The position numbers and the translations under genes were made by a program. A stretch of DNA of 64,000 nucleotides from Littorina saxatilis (lineage: Eukaryota > Mollusca > Gastropoda > Littorinimorpha > Littorinidae), in contig NC_090252.1 of assembly GCF_037325665.1 (NCBI RefSeq), positions 70,882,908-70,946,907 of the forward strand, given 5' to 3'. Below, piece after piece: positions 1 through 12,178 of this stretch (position 1 is the first letter of the stretch; each line of letters opens with the position of its first letter). The notes under the pieces are model-generated. The model saw only the letters and a program-made list of their open reading frames with translations, ran no database searches and was not told where the DNA came from.

Positions 1-1198
1 AAATATCAACTTCCCTAATTTAATAAGGTAATAATAATGAATTACAACTCTAGTTACTGATTATCTTTAGTCGTTTTTGTTCACAATACACCATGATAGG
101 CATACTGAAGTGTATTTTACAATTCCCTAGTACAACAGACTCCTAAAATAATTAACCAAACAAAACTGCAATCACTGGACTACTAAAAACAGTTAAATAT
201 AGATCACCTCTAACTTCTAAGTAAATTCCAATTCAGAGTCAGTACAACACAAACTCTTATTTAGTTGACACTGCCAATCCCATAGAGTAAGCAACAATAC
301 ATTCACTACCTTTCACATTCACTAACTAGTCTCCTAGTCGTACGGTAGTACTGTACCTCTCACTCACTTTTGTCATGAATGTACAGCTTTAACTTGCACT
401 AGCTACAGTGTTCTTCTAGTTTATTACAAGCTAAAGATAAGTGTCAGTCATGACTCAATAAATCAAAAAACAAAACAAAACGCTTTTGTCAATAATTAAA
501 TGCTCCAATAACCTCCAATTCTTGTTTTTTGATTTTGAATGTTGGAACGTTAGCAGTCTATCTGTGTTTGGATGTCTTCAATAAATCAATTAAAACAAGC
601 TGCAGGTACAATTTTGTCAGTTGGTTACACGGATAAGAAGCACGCCTCACAATCAAAGGATTACAGTCACCGTGTTATGAATGCATGAACTTTAGGAAGA
701 ATCACCAAGGGTACAAACTGACTCATTTTTTCACTCACCTTCATCATGGGCAAAGTAGATCATAGGTTGCACATTTCAAACAGTGCAATTCTATTACATC
801 TTTATAATCTCCACTATGACTGTTTCAACTTGAATCATTCCAAAAAGTACTACACAGTCACAACTTCGAGTACTACAGATTGCTTTTGAGCACAGAGCAA
901 GAACTTGACCAAAGTCTTTCATCTGATTCTGCGTAAACAAATGTCCATTTTAATCAGTCAAACTTTCCACGAAGTCTAATGTTACTGTTAGAAACATTTA
1001 CTTCCACATTAGAACAGCACTACTCGAGTGTAGACACAAAAGGACACACTAATTCTGAAAAGCAAAACAAATCATTTGTCTCCATTCCCTGATCTCTCTT
1101 GGACTGAACGAGCAATCAGTTGTGATGCTCCAAGAAGCAGCGTGAGCCTTTTGTATCAAATTTCAAACCTCTGTTCTATGGCCTGGTCAAAACTTAAC
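1..1198. other. AT-rich non-coding DNA, no gene seen
   Basis: No reading frame with coding character, no RNA gene and no clear transposon end is visible. It lies downstream of gene A on the minus strand, so it may be intron or 3' flank of that gene. Confidence 0.5.
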
Positions 1199-1203
1199 AT
1201 CAC

Positions 1204-1474
1204 CAGGGATGGCCAAATCTCACAATTTTAACTCGCCAGCCAGGCGAGTAACTTCAAGAAAGTCACTAGCCCGGCAGAAATGTTGCTGGCCCGGTACATA
1301 GCACAGTTGATCTGCAGTGTTTGTATGGCTTTAAAACCCGATATTACAACCAAAAGGTTCGCATTTGACCGGAATTTTCATTGGCCAACCGGGCGTGTTG
1401 CCAGGCGGTTTCTACTAGCCCGGCGCATTTTTTACTCGCCCCTGGCGACTGGGCGAACGATTTGGCCATCCCTG
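1204..1474. mobile_element. CAGGG-ended MITE, 5-bp target duplication
   Basis: A 271-bp element with matching inverted ends (CAGGGATGGCCAAATC at the left, its complement at the right). It is flanked by the direct repeat ATCAC at 1199-1203 and 1475-1479. The interior is a GC-rich series of CCCGG/CTCGCC words with no coding capacity. Inverted ends, small size and a perfect target duplication are seen directly. Assignment to the hAT superfamily (a branch with 5-bp duplications) is inference. Confidence 0.75.
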
Positions 1475-1597
1475 ATCACTAATGCTATTGCGGCTGTATT
1501 TCTCACACTCGCAGTCTGACAACGTTAAGACTTTGATCTCTGTCTGTCACAGTTCACACTTTCATGACCCCGAAAATCAGCTGAATTATTTGAAATG

Positions 1598-1752
1598 AAA
1601 TACTTCCACAGATCTCTGATGCATCAACAAGAATCCCTCTCTGCTGGAAGTAAAACACTCACACAGATCTCTAACACTAATGACAATCCCTGACTGCTGG
1701 AAGTAAAACACTTGCACAGATCTCTAACACTAATGACAATCCCTGACTGCAA
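1598..1752. repeat. Short tandem repeat, three ~53-bp units
   Basis: Three successive copies of a unit containing CACAGATCTCT and a CTGGAAGTAAAACAC word. The last two units are almost identical and the first is diverged. No coding role is evident. Confidence 0.6.
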
Positions 1753-1927
1753 TTAAAGCCCACCCCTGGCATAATCAGCCGTCCAGTACAGCTGCAAATA
1801 ATCCTTCTGGATCTAGCATTTCAATTAGTGTCAAAACAGTCAAGTCTGAACCTAATGTGAAGCAGCAAGTTTGTTGTGAGGCTTTTTCCTGCAGACCATT
1901 CAGTTGACTTTTTGCAACTTCACCAAC

Positions 1928-2752
1928 AATGCTTCCCCAAGGCCTTCAACTTCAGTATACATTGAATGATTCAATGAGTCTTCCTCCCCCAGGCCTTCAA
2001 CTTCAGTATACATTGAATGATTCAATGAGTCTTCCTCCCCCAGGCCTTCAACTTCAGTATACATTGAATGATTCAACGAGTCTTCCTCCCCAAGGCCTTC
2101 AACTTCAGTATACATTGAATGATTCAATGAATCTTCCTCCCCAAGGCCTTCAACTTCAGTATACATTGAATGATTCAATGAATCTTCCTCCCCAAGGCCT
2201 TCAACTTCAGTATACATTGAATGATTCAATGAGTCTTCCTCCCCCAGGCCTTCAACTTCAGTATACATTGAATGATGCAATGAGTCTTCCTCCCCCAGGC
2301 CTTCAACTTCAGTATACATTGAATGATTCAATGAGTCTTCCTCCCCCAGGCCTTCAACTTCAGTATACATTGAATGATTCAATGAGTCTTCCTCCCCCAG
2401 GCCTTCAACTTCAGTATACATTGAATGATTCAATGAGTCTTCCTCCCCAAGGCCTTCAACTTCAGTATACATTGAATGATTCAATGAATCTTCCTCCCCA
2501 AGGCCTTCAACTTCAGTATACATTGAATGATTCAATGAGTCTTCCTCCCCCAGGCCTTCAACTTCAGTATACATTGAATGATTCAATGAGTCTTCCTCCC
2601 CAAGGCCTTCAACTTCAGTATACATTGAATGATTCAATGAATCTTCCTCCCCAAGGCCTTCAACTTCAGTATACATTGAATAATTCAATGAGTCTTCCTC
2701 CCCCAGGCCTTCAACTTCAGTATACATTGAATGATTCAATGAGTCTTCCTCC
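1928..2752. repeat. 51-bp minisatellite, about 16 copies
   Basis: Near-identical 51-bp units starting around CCTTCAACTTCAGTATACAT. The period is a multiple of three, so both strands stay open and give periodic 17-residue peptides (plus strand LPPPGLQLQYTLNDSMS, minus strand NHSMYTEVEGLGEEDSL). Copies differ mainly at CCCCCAGG versus CCCCAAGG and GAGTCT versus GAATCT. The long frames follow from the period and are not evidence of a gene. Confidence 0.9.
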
Positions 2753-2755
2753 CCC

Positions 2756-3060
2756 CAAAATACTCAATTTCATCTTCCTTCCACAAATTTACTCTATTTC
2801 ATCTTCCTCAGTCCTGCCATATAAATACTCCATCTCATCTTCCTGACATACAAAATACTCCATCTCATCTTCCTGCCACAAACATACTCCATCTCATCTT
2901 CCTGCCACAAACATACTCCATCTCATCTTCCTGCCACAAACATACTCCATCTCATCTTCCTGCCACAAACATACTCAGTTTCATCTTCTGGCCACAAAAA
3001 TACTCCATTTCATCTTCCTGACATACAAAATACTCCATTTCATCTTCTTGCCACAAGTAC
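2756..3060. repeat. Degenerate ~29-bp minisatellite
   Basis: About ten imperfect copies of a unit with the words ATACTCCATCTCATCTTCC and TGCCACAAAC. It adjoins the 51-bp array and is more diverged than it. Confidence 0.75.
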
Positions 3061-3794
3061 TCCACAATCGATTTCAATTTTCATATTCCATATTGAATCT
3101 TCCTACCACTATCATCTCAGTGCCACTAAACTACTCTATTCATCTCCCAACCACAAACAACTGTCCAATTCACAACATGACATGTTGCAACTGCTTGTCG
3201 AGAACTAATACTGTGGACTGACTGTGACTCAGAAGAATGGCAGGTTTGACTAAAGCCCTTATTCCCCCAGAGCGCCAAATACCAACTGCTTAAGCAGTAT
3301 CAAATGCAGATCCCTGAAACATGTGCTCTACACAATGATATACAGATATCTTTTTCCATTTCTACTGGCTTTCTGCAATGTTCGAGCATTTATAATTTCC
3401 AAAAACTTGCAGTAGTTACTTTGCTACCATTTTTTCAAGTTTGAAATTGCAAGTTACCATCCATGCCATGGGGGTAAATGGGTTAAAACCAAACATCAAA
3501 TGAATACAACTCTTGACAGCCAGTGCATTGAGCCCTCCTTATGACAAGAAAACCTAGACAAACTGAACAGCTTACATCCACAACGCCATGACTTTTTAAC
3601 CAGCTCACAACCAAATGCAAGACAAAATTCTCTTGTAGTTGTACCCCAAAAGACAACATACAAGTGTAGCAGAAAAAAAACACCTATTCATAGGGTTGAT
3701 GACCGATTGTAATACGGGTGAGAAGTTATGGGGATGAGGCCAGGGGGGAGTCAGTGTGTACCATTGGGTGGCAAGAACAAGGAACTGGTCCTAC
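3061..3794. other. Non-coding stretch after gene A exon 2
   Basis: On the minus strand this follows the splice donor of gene A exon 2 and should be intron. No next exon with an acceptor and zinc-finger code is recognisable here. Confidence 0.45.
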
Positions 3795-4793
3795 CTTTCA
3801 TCTCCTGGTTGTGCACCCTCTTCATGTGGACGTTGTAGCCCTTGACACTGGTAAACTCCTTGCTGCAAGTGGTGCATCGCGGTACTTCCTTGCCCTCCGC
3901 TTTCACACGCTTCTTTTTGGGAGAAGATTTTTCTTCTTTTGTTTTATGTTCTGCACTTCTTCTCGTTCGCTTTGTCTTTTCTGGGGTCCCTCTGGGACGA
4001 CCTCGTTTTCTCTTGGGCCGTGAGCCAGCTTCTTCCTCCCTGTAATCATCATCATCTTCATGCCAAGAATCATCACTGTTCTTATTCTTGCCTGTGGCAG
4101 ACTCTGTTTCTGTCTCTGAGGACGACCAGTCCATGGGGTCCATGTCTTGCTCCCCACTCTGGTCATCATCCTGCTTCTCCTCCTCCTCCACCACTTTCTT
4201 TGGCGTCTCCTCTTTCTCCTTCTTGATCTTCACCTTCAGTTTCACAGGGGGCTTCTTCTTGACCGCGATCTTAGCGGCCTTCTTGGCTCGAGCACTTTTA
4301 GGTCCACGTAGCAGAGACTTTTTCTTAGGCGCAGGGGAAGGTTTAGGCTTGGGCTTGGACTTAGAAACAGGCACATATTCTTCATCATCGTCATCCATGT
4401 CATCGTCCTCGTCATCATCTTCATCCTCATTTTCTACATCGTCGGGCAAGGTATTGTCATTGTCTTCATCGTCATCATCCCCAGGAGGGAGAGGCACAGG
4501 GCGGAATCCAGGTTCAGGGGTGAAGGAGGAAGGAGCAGTGGAGGGCGGCGGAGCTTTCTGGAATGGAGCGGTGCTGTCTGAGGAAGCTGCCTTGGTGGAG
4601 GGACCAGTGGCAGTGGCTGTGGAGGCAGGGGTGGAGGAGGGTGGTGGTGGCAAACTGAGAGCAGATGATGTGTTCTGCATGTCCTCTGTGACGGGGACGA
4701 TGAGCGATGTGTCGTCTGGGGGAGGCACCGGAATATCCAGCAGGGCCAGGAAACTCAGAATGCGTGATGCCCCAGCCCCATACATCAGCAGAT
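3795..4793 (-). CDS. Gene A exon 2: Mutator-like domain end, acidic and AT-hook region, one C2H2 finger
   Basis: Internal exon of a probable nuclear DNA-binding protein. It opens after a good acceptor (GTTACAG) at 4793 and ends at a donor (GAAAG followed by GTAGGA) at 3795. The first residues (LLMYGAGASRILSFLALLDI) match those of gene B exon 2 and complete the Mutator-transposase-like domain begun in the exon at 22262-22547. Joining the exons in phase 1 makes the codon AAT at the junction. Next come a Pro/Ser-rich stretch, a long Asp/Glu run, Lys-rich blocks, an AT-hook core (KRGRPRG) and one C2H2 finger (CTTC ... HMKRVH). The frame stays open only to a stop 15 codons past the donor, so further exons are expected to the left. 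DNA binding is inferred from the motifs; the target is unknown. Confidence 0.72.
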
Positions 4794-4835
4794 CTGTAAC
4801 ATTATAAACAAGGTTAAAAGAGTTTGTCAGACGCA

Positions 4836-5053
4836 TTCTTTCTTTATTTGGTGTTTAACGTCGTTTTCAACCACGAAGGTTATATCGCGACGGGGGAAGG
4901 GGGGAGATGGGATAGAGCCACTTGTCAATTGTTTCTTGTTCACAAAAGCACAAATCAAAAATTTGCTCCAGGGGCTTGCAACGTAGTACAATATATTACC
5001 TTACTGGGAGAATTCAAGTTTCCAGTACAAAGGACTTAACATTTCTTACATAC
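4836..5053 (+). mobile_element. SINE-like retroposed element with 13-bp target duplication
   Basis: A 218-bp element flanked by the perfect direct repeat TTTGTCAGACGCA (4823-4835 and 5054-5066). Its start (TTTATTTGGTGTTTAACGTC) is a word I recognise as common in gastropod and bivalve genomes. No tRNA-like head is visible, so it may be a 5'-truncated or tail-only copy. It sits in the gene A intron only about 43 bp from the exon 2 acceptor. Confidence 0.7.
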
Positions 5054-5131
5054 TTTGTCAGACGCAAAAATGCATACCAATCCAAGCAACCTATTAAACT
5101 GATGTATTGATGTTTATATCAGTTAACTTAA

Positions 5132-5759
5132 CCTTCACCGGATCACACTTTGGGCAACACAGTCCAGATGATGTGGGTTGTGTACGACTCATATTTTCCA
5201 AAGATAGATTCAACATAAAAAGTATGGTTCGTACACGACCTTTGCCATCCGAATAAGAATGAGTGAGTAATGAGAGATTGATTTTATACGCTCCGCTTGG
5301 CACACCGAAGAAGAAAAGTGATGTGCTTGTTGTTATTAACCTTCACTGGATCACGCTTTGCACTACACAGTCTAGATGATACTTTCCAAAGATGGGTTCA
5401 ACATAAAAAGTATGGGTTGTACACGACCTACACCATTCGAATAGGAATAAACGTTTCGCCGCCTCTTTGCAGAGTACCGGTCGTACACGACCCTGCCATC
5501 CGAATAAGGATTAACAGCGTAAAATTCCTTACGTAATTCCATATGGGTCGTCCATGACCCACATCATCCAGGCTGTGTAGTTCAAATTATGGCATCGTTT
5601 ATTTGTTTGTTTACAAAGATAATCTTTCAAAAGTTGGGCAATAGGAAGGTCGTATGGTGATCGGAGATTACATGAAGTCTCAATTAAAAACTGCAAATAG
5701 TTTCAGAAATAAATATGATTTTGTGAGGCTCAGGGTTGTCCACGACCCACGGTGAAGGT
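5132..5759. mobile_element. piggyBac-like non-autonomous element(s), TTAA target
   Basis: Ends read CCTTCACCGG at the left, next to TTAA (5128-5131), and CGGTGAAGG at the right, with TTAA one base further on. A second left end (TTAA then CCTTCACTGG) lies at 5336, so the block looks like a partial tandem or nested pair. Palindromic words such as GTCGTACACGACC recur inside. No transposase is encoded. The TTAA target and CCTT-type ends are the basis for the piggyBac-like call. Confidence 0.6.
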
Positions 5760-5861
5760 TTAAGACCAAAAAACATTTTATCTAAGTTTCTGATTCCTAA
5801 ATGAGTAAATCTAACCTATTTTTTTCTCCTGACATAACTTTTTTCATCCTTCAAAAACAAA

Positions 5862-6382
5862 AACAAGAAGAGCAAACGCTCGATCGAGTCACTTTCGCAG
5901 TTCTGAATATTATATGAGGCATCAGATGGACAGGAAGAAATTGCTATTCACAACACAATGAGTCACGTTCACATAAAATTTGAGCCCGGTCACTTTTATA
6001 GTTTCCGAGAAAAGCCCAACGTTAAGTTGTGTGTTGCCGAACAGAAAAGGCTAGTTATCTCCCTTGTTTTTCTGATAACGTTCGTAAAAGGCTACAGATG
6101 TAAATACTTTGATGTAAAGAATAATCCTACAAAGTTTCAATCACATCCGATGAACTTTGTCAAAGATATAAAATGTCTAATTTTTCCTTTGACGCTGACC
6201 TGTGACCTTGAAAAAGGTCAACGAAACCATCGTTAAAGTGTAGAGGTCATTGGAGGTCACGACTAAACAAAATATGAGCCCGATCGCTTTGATAGTTTCC
6301 GAGAAAAGTCCAACGTTAAGGTGGTACGGACAGACTAACACTGACCGATTACATAGTCACTTTTTCTCAAGTGACTCAAAAA
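5862..6382 (-). mobile_element. Hairpin-ended repeat family 1, copy 1
   Basis: First of three copies (also 6614-7330 and 14346-14895). One end has the hairpin GAGC-GTTT-GCTC followed by TTCTTGTT on the minus strand. The other ends in a GAGTCAC/GTGACTC hairpin next to a T run. This copy lacks the GGCCGGCC-rich stretch near the hairpin end. No protein is encoded; the peptide frame seen in all copies reflects shared sequence. Structurally it recalls Helentron-type non-autonomous elements, which is inference. Confidence 0.6.
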
Positions 6383-6423
6383 CACAGATTTTGCAGTCTC
6401 ATTGTGTTTAATTCTGTGCGTGT

Positions 6424-6472
6424 GTGTCACTGTGTGTGTGTGTCTGTGTGTGTTTGTGTGTGCGTGTGTGTG
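6424..6472. repeat. GT-rich microsatellite
   Basis: Imperfect (GT)n between two copies of hairpin-ended family 1. Simple sequence only. Confidence 0.7.
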
Positions 6473-6613
6473 TTATCTGCCTGTTTTCAAATGGGAGCAA
6501 AAATGGTATTTATAACGAACCCAAATCCCTACGGAAAATCAAAGACTTAACAGTTAACTGCACAACAGTTGCCTCCCCTGTCAAAAAAATTAAAACCTCC
6601 CAAACTCCCAATA

Positions 6614-7330
6614 AACAAGAAGAGCAAACGCTCGATCGAGTCACTTTCGCAGTTCTGAATATTATATGAGGCATCAGATGGACAGGAAGAAATTGCTATT
6701 CACAACACAATGAGTCACGTTCACATAAAATTTGAGCCCGGTCACTTTTATAGTTTCCGAGAAAAGCCCAACGTTAAGTTGTGTGTTGCCGAACAGAAAA
6801 GGCTAGTTATCTCCCTTGTTTTTCTGATAACGTTCGTAAAAGGCTACAGATGTAAATACTTTGATGTAAAGAATAATCCTACAAAGTTTCAATCACATCC
6901 GATGAACTTTGTCAAAGATATAAAGTGTCTAATTTTTCCTTTGACGCTGACCTGTGACCTTGAAAAAGGTCAAAGGTCAACGAAACCATCGTTAAAGTGT
7001 AGAGGTCATTGGAGGTCACGACTAAACAAAATATGAGCCCGATCGCTTTGATAGTTTCCGAGAAAAGATATAAAATGTCTAATTTTTCCTTTGACGCTGA
7101 CCTGTGACCTTGAAAAAGGTCAAAGGTCAACGAAACCATCGTTAAAGTGTAGAGGTCATTGGAGGTCACGCCTAAACAAAATATGAGCCCGATCGCTTTG
7201 ATAGTTTCCGAGAAAAGTCCAACGTTAAGGTGGTGTCTACGGATGGCCGGACGGCCGGACGGCCGGCCGGCCGGACAGACTAACACTGACCGATTACATA
7301 GAGTCACTTTTTCTCAAGTGACTCAAAAAA
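6614..7330 (-). mobile_element. Hairpin-ended repeat family 1, copy 2 with internal duplication
   Basis: Nearly identical to copies 1 and 3 but with an internal tandem duplication of roughly 130 bp, so that the GGTCA-rich part appears twice. Perfect DR1 nuclear-receptor-type sites are visible: TGACCTGTGACCT at 6948-6960 and AGGTCAAAGGTCA at 6967-6979. The hairpin end carries a run of GGACGGCCGGCC words. Receptor binding is not shown by the sequence. Confidence 0.65.
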
Positions 7331-8337
7331 ATGACATTTGGAGCAAAACTAAGGTGAATGTCGCAACACAGAAACAAAATGCTTGAACCACTTTCGGTTC
7401 CTGTGCGACAGACATGAATCTGCACTGTTTGGCCTTTCCTGCCGGCAAAACCCGTCTGACCCAAAATAACTACACAAAACACAATTCGTCAGAGTTTGCT
7501 GTATTTGTTGAAAGTTTCTGTTGCGTTCAGATTACCCATTTTAAGTACTTGATGAATGTCAAACATCGACGATCAGAGGATACGAGAACTTCTTGGCTAC
7601 TTTGTTGCCGCTAAACTTCGCGCGTTGAGAAACTGTTGCACTCGATATCTTTCCGACGCTACATTGTCGCCAACCGCGGTGTGTAAGTTTGTGACAAAGC
7701 TTTGCAGGCTCGACAATTTAGTAAAAACCATCTTCAGTCAGGAAACGACGCCATGAGTTTCACCAAATGATATGATTCTGGTGTTTTCTGTGAATATTTG
7801 GCTGTGATTCAAAGGACTATTTTCTTGTTCGAACTTCCTGTGCACCAAAGAGCTAAAAATAGCCGTGATGTGTCAAAAGTCATGGAGCACATTGCTGTCC
7901 GATGTTCGCGCGTCGAGTTTGGATACGATGCATTACGACATTCAGAATTTTTTGTTCGAAGCCGGTAACTTCAAATTCAGCGTGAGTTTTTGCAAAGATG
8001 TGTTGCTACGTCCAAGACTGAACTCCTGACTGTCGATTGCAGTAATTTGTTGGTGTTTGCATGTTTGCATTTAGCCATGAGACTGAACATATTGTTGATC
8101 ACGAAAGTCGTGTAACGCTTCGGCGATCCGGAAACGGACGAACTTCGCACACAAAAACAACACCAACGTATAGAAACCTTTTTTTATTGACATACAACAA
8201 TGCTTTAATGTCTCAGGAATAGATTCAGATGAAAAAAGTCGTGGTAGAAATAATTTTAATTTACTTTTTCATGATTTCAAATGTGTCACCTCTACTCACT
8301 CTCACTGGACCACCATTTCTGAGAATGACCCATATCT
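7330..8337. repeat. ~1-kb inverted duplication, left arm
   Basis: This block recurs in reverse complement at 16199-17727 with very high identity. It starts at ATGACATTTGGAGC and ends at GAGAATGACCCATAT. A 66-codon frame (7556-7756) is shared with the other arm, but the differences near its start mostly change residues, so coding is not supported. It may be a repeat family: its last ~25 bp also occur at 20155-20180. Confidence 0.7.
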
Positions 8338-9561
8338 ACAATCATATAGAACGATATTTTGACAAAAGACTACAGTTAAATTTCAATTCATTTTTGTAAC
8401 AAGGATAAAGGAATTTCAACCGCATATTCATTAATCCTTATTTCAAAAATGAATTTAAAATCAACTGTAGTCTTTAGTCAAAATGTCGTTCTATATGATT
8501 GTAGACACAAGCCATATGTATCCTTGTGCCAAATATTATGCCTTTGCGATGTATTATGTTACTGTAAAACAGTTTCCTACAAATCCAATGTGGCGGCTGT
8601 TTCCATAGCAACGGCAGTCTGTGCCCATTAGTATTCACATTTTTTTCAGAAAACTAGGTTATTCCATGTATTCTCCAAGTTTTATTTTACTGCCGCACAT
8701 TGCCTTAAGAACTTTACAGATCTTTGCACTTGTCTCTGCGAAGCATGGTAACACTAACATAGTTTCAGCCCTGAAATTGAACTAGCCATAGGAATTGTTT
8801 TTACTAATACTAGCCAACGTAACAACGGGCTTGAACCAAAAATAAGTCACTGACCACAACTTGCACACTGAGTTATGCATAAATTTACTGAACTTTCATA
8901 ATTTGAACAAAGCCACACATCCATGCTACCCAGACATAAAAAATTAACAAATAAACGTTTTGCCTTTTGAGGGTGGGAAGAAACCCGTGTAAACAATGGA
9001 TGCAACAGTTTTTCCTTGCTTTCTTTCAATACATGTTGAGGCAAAATGATTCACACAAAATTAAATAAAATTATGCAAGTTGCTTACCAGCAAAATATTA
9101 CTGTACCCACTTCAAATTTGGCATATGGTCAGGAATCTGTCAAGGTGTCCAAATGCAAAAATCCTGTTCTGAATACTTTTATTACTTTTTATTTTATTCT
9201 GTTTTTAAATGACTACAATATATTATATAAACAATACAGTTATGAAGTATTCCTCATGCAGATTCTCTCCATACCAAAATTATGTCTGTCAGTCGTCTGG
9301 ATGCTGAGAAAATTGACTTTGTTCAAGAAAAAAAGCACCTTTTTGGGCACACAAGGCGTTACGCGAAACGCATGGTACATTGGGTATTGAATAACCAAGT
9401 TACTGATAAGGGTATCATCTCAATCTAATTTTTAATAGGTCTAGAAATGGATGGAGAAACATATGTTAGATTAATGAAAGTTTGATCTGAACATAGGTTT
9501 TGGATTTTGAGCGTTCTTTTTCAGCTGGTCTGTATGTTACATTTGGTGTAAATAATCATGA
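8338..9561. other. AT-rich intronic sequence, nothing recognised
   Basis: Within the presumed 17-kb first intron of gene A. No credible coding, RNA or transposon signal. Confidence 0.45.
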
Positions 9562-10377
9562 AACAAGAAGGGCAAAGCCCATACGACTCACATGCTTGAC
9601 CTTTACATGACCTTGACCTTCAGCTAAACCTAGCAATGACATACACTAAGAACTGCTTTACACATTTTTCCTACCAAAATACATGTGACCTTGACCCAAG
9701 GTCAAGGTCATCCAAGGTCATGCAACACAAAGCTGTTAATTCAAGACATAGGAAGTACAATGGTGCTTATTGGCTCTTTCTACCATGAGATATGGTCACT
9801 TTTAGTGGTTCACTACCTTATTTTGGTCACATTTCATAAGGGTCAAAGTGACCTTGACCTTGATCATATGTGACCAAATGTGTCTCATGATGAAAGCATA
9901 ACATGTGCCCCACATAATTTTTAAGTTTGAAACAGTAATCTTCCATAGTTCAGGGTCAAGGTGACTTCAAAATATGTATACAATCCAACTTTGAAGAGCT
10001 CCTGTGACCTTGACCTTGAAGCAAGGTAAACCAAACTGGTATCAAAAGATGGGGCTTACTTTGCCCTATATATCATATATAGGTGAGGTATTCAATCTCA
10101 AAAACTTCAGAGAAAATGGGAAAAATGTGAAAAATAACTGTATTTTAGACAACATTTATGGCCCCTGCGACCTTGACCTTGAAGCAAGGTCAAGATGCTA
10201 TGTATGTTTTTTGGGGCCTTGTCATCATACACCATCTTGCCAAATTTGGTACTGATAGACTGAATAGTGTCCAAGAAATATCCAACGTTAAAGTTTTCCG
10301 GGCGGACGGCCGGCCGGACGGACGGACGACTCGGGTGAGTATATATACTCACTTTTGCTTCGCATGCGAGTCAAAAA
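9562..10377 (-). mobile_element. Hairpin-ended repeat family 2, copy 1
   Basis: About 816 bp, nearly identical to the copy at 45806-46654 on the other strand. On the minus strand it begins TTTTTGACTCGCATGCG, with a GTGAGT/ACTCAC hairpin and a GTCC/GGAC tetranucleotide run, and ends with hairpin GGGC-TTT-GCCC then TTCTTGTTT. It contains at least five clusters of TGACCTTGACCTT, which include the extended half-site TCAAGGTCA. Non-coding. It shares its end architecture with family 1. Confidence 0.68.
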
Positions 10378-11534
10378 TATCCTCATATGTGCGATGTCCG
10401 ACGTGGATGTGAGGCCCTGACATACACACACTCACTAAATAGAGAAGGATAATCTGCTATAGCAAGTGTTCCAGGGCATCGGTATCTGAAAGTTTGTTAC
10501 TTTATGTAGCCGACTGGTACAGAATCAGTCTCTCAGGTATGGAGTAATTTCTTGTCTTAAAGATCAGATGTTTTGGGGTTTACAGTACTATGGGTCCTTT
10601 TAAAAGTAATTGTCAGTAAGTACTGGTGTCAGTACTGTCACATGAGTTTTTTTCTGACAGATTCCATGCGCCTGTGCCACAGTGAGTCTGGCCTCTTCTT
10701 TCGACTAGCGAAGATTCTTCTCAGCCGCTGTGTTAGTGGCATGTACTGTAGCTTATCGTCTCTACAATACAACAATGATTGCTAGACCCTAAAATTTCCC
10801 ACGGCTAAAACCAGAAGGTTTTTTTTCTGACATATTTCGAGCTGGACAAAGCAGCATTTGTGAGTCGACAGATTCAATAGACTGTCCTACTCGTGTATTC
10901 ATGTAGCAGACAACATCATCAGTTCAGGACTGAAATTAACGGTTTTCGCATATTTCAAGACAACTACGATGTAAACAGCATACGCGATGGCTTCAAAACA
11001 TTCTTACCATGTAATCATAATTATTATCATAACACCTACCTCCCAGATGAATGCAGGCACATTGCGAGAAATAACATGCCAACTTTATTTGTTTGCGAAT
11101 GAGGGAACGAACGTGTCACTTTGAGTCGTTTAACATCAGGGGACGCCACTCAGTTGCTTGGGGGTCGTTCATGTTTTGGGGAGCATAGAAGTTAGAACTC
11201 GGTATATGTTGTTTTTTTATACCAATAATTAATACATAAGTGAAACTGTATGCTAACGGGTACATTTCGCACAGCTGTAACTCATACTGTTAGTTGCTAC
11301 TCGATGAAACGGTACAAAGGGTAATCAAATCGTAAAATGCATGGTCGGCGATGAAACCGTCAATACCCCAATACCCCCGGCCCCAAAATGTGCAAAGCCG
11401 ACACACACACAAAAGTAGATCTACCTCGACCTGTCCACAATTGATCCAAACGCTGGCAGAAAAATGTGCCTTTTCAAACATTCTAATCTATTGTCAATAC
11501 TGACAATATCGTTATTGAAACAATCACAGTGTGC
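10378..11534. other. Intronic sequence, nothing recognised
   Basis: No coding frame of credible composition and no element ends found. Confidence 0.4.
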
Positions 11535-11622
11535 TAAGAGATTTATAGAGCAAATCAATAATTATTGAACTCAGCGCTTTGTTCAATAATTCATTTTCTC
11601 AATTTGCTCTATAAATCTCTTA
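11535..11622. repeat. Fold-back sequence with ~35-bp arms
   Basis: TAAGAGATTTATAGAGCAAAT and its complement flank a short centre (TCAGCGCTTT). The arms are imperfect in their inner part. It could be a tiny MITE or its remnant. Confidence 0.65.
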
Positions 11623-12178
11623 ATCTTAGACTGTGATGTCTCAATAACTTAAATCATATGGAACAAAGCCATTTCAAATAAGTTTGTTGTTAATTTGAAG
11701 CCGTCAATTAAGGGCACAAGTAACTTGAGTAAGCCTCCCGTAAACCATCACAGATACTGTCAGGCTTTTGCACACAGTACAAACACCCTTTCATTTAAAC
11801 ACTCACCGCTTGAGAACATCCTAGGTGCCCTCCGTAAAGAGCGAGCAGTTTTCAAAGAATTTATTTTTGCGTGGTTTATCTTACCCCTGAGCCATCGTGA
11901 ACCCGTGTGATCCAGTTTCCCTTTTTCACAATGTAGTCGTCAGTTAGTAATTTGAATGCGACTCGATGTGAGCTTATCTGCAATAGCACGTTATTATGTA
12001 CCTCTGACAAAGCACGAAACAAACGGCTGTGGTTCACAAGAACTCTAGCGATGGCTTTTGACTGTTCAGAGGAACTGGCGATAGGCATAAACCGTCGTCT
12101 GCTACAAGAACCACGACCTTGCGTGACCCTGTTTCCGGGCTTTTCTTTTTTCAAACTTTCAAAACTTCGAATTGTACT

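Noticed and set aside
3718-4807. Ser-rich plus-strand frames opposite gene A exon 2
   Set aside because: Complement of the acidic and Lys-rich exon; splice sites, AT-hook and finger are on the minus strand.
5958-7036. Recurring 90-108-codon frame beginning MSHVHIKFEPGHFYSF, also at 14442
   Set aside because: It is present because the repeat family is recent; the frame crosses the GGTCA-rich part, differs in length between copies and has no protein-like features.
7556-7756. 66-codon frame shared by both arms of the inverted duplication (also 16791-17003)
   Set aside because: Arms are nearly identical throughout, and the few differences in the frame mostly change residues, so there is no sign of selection for a protein.
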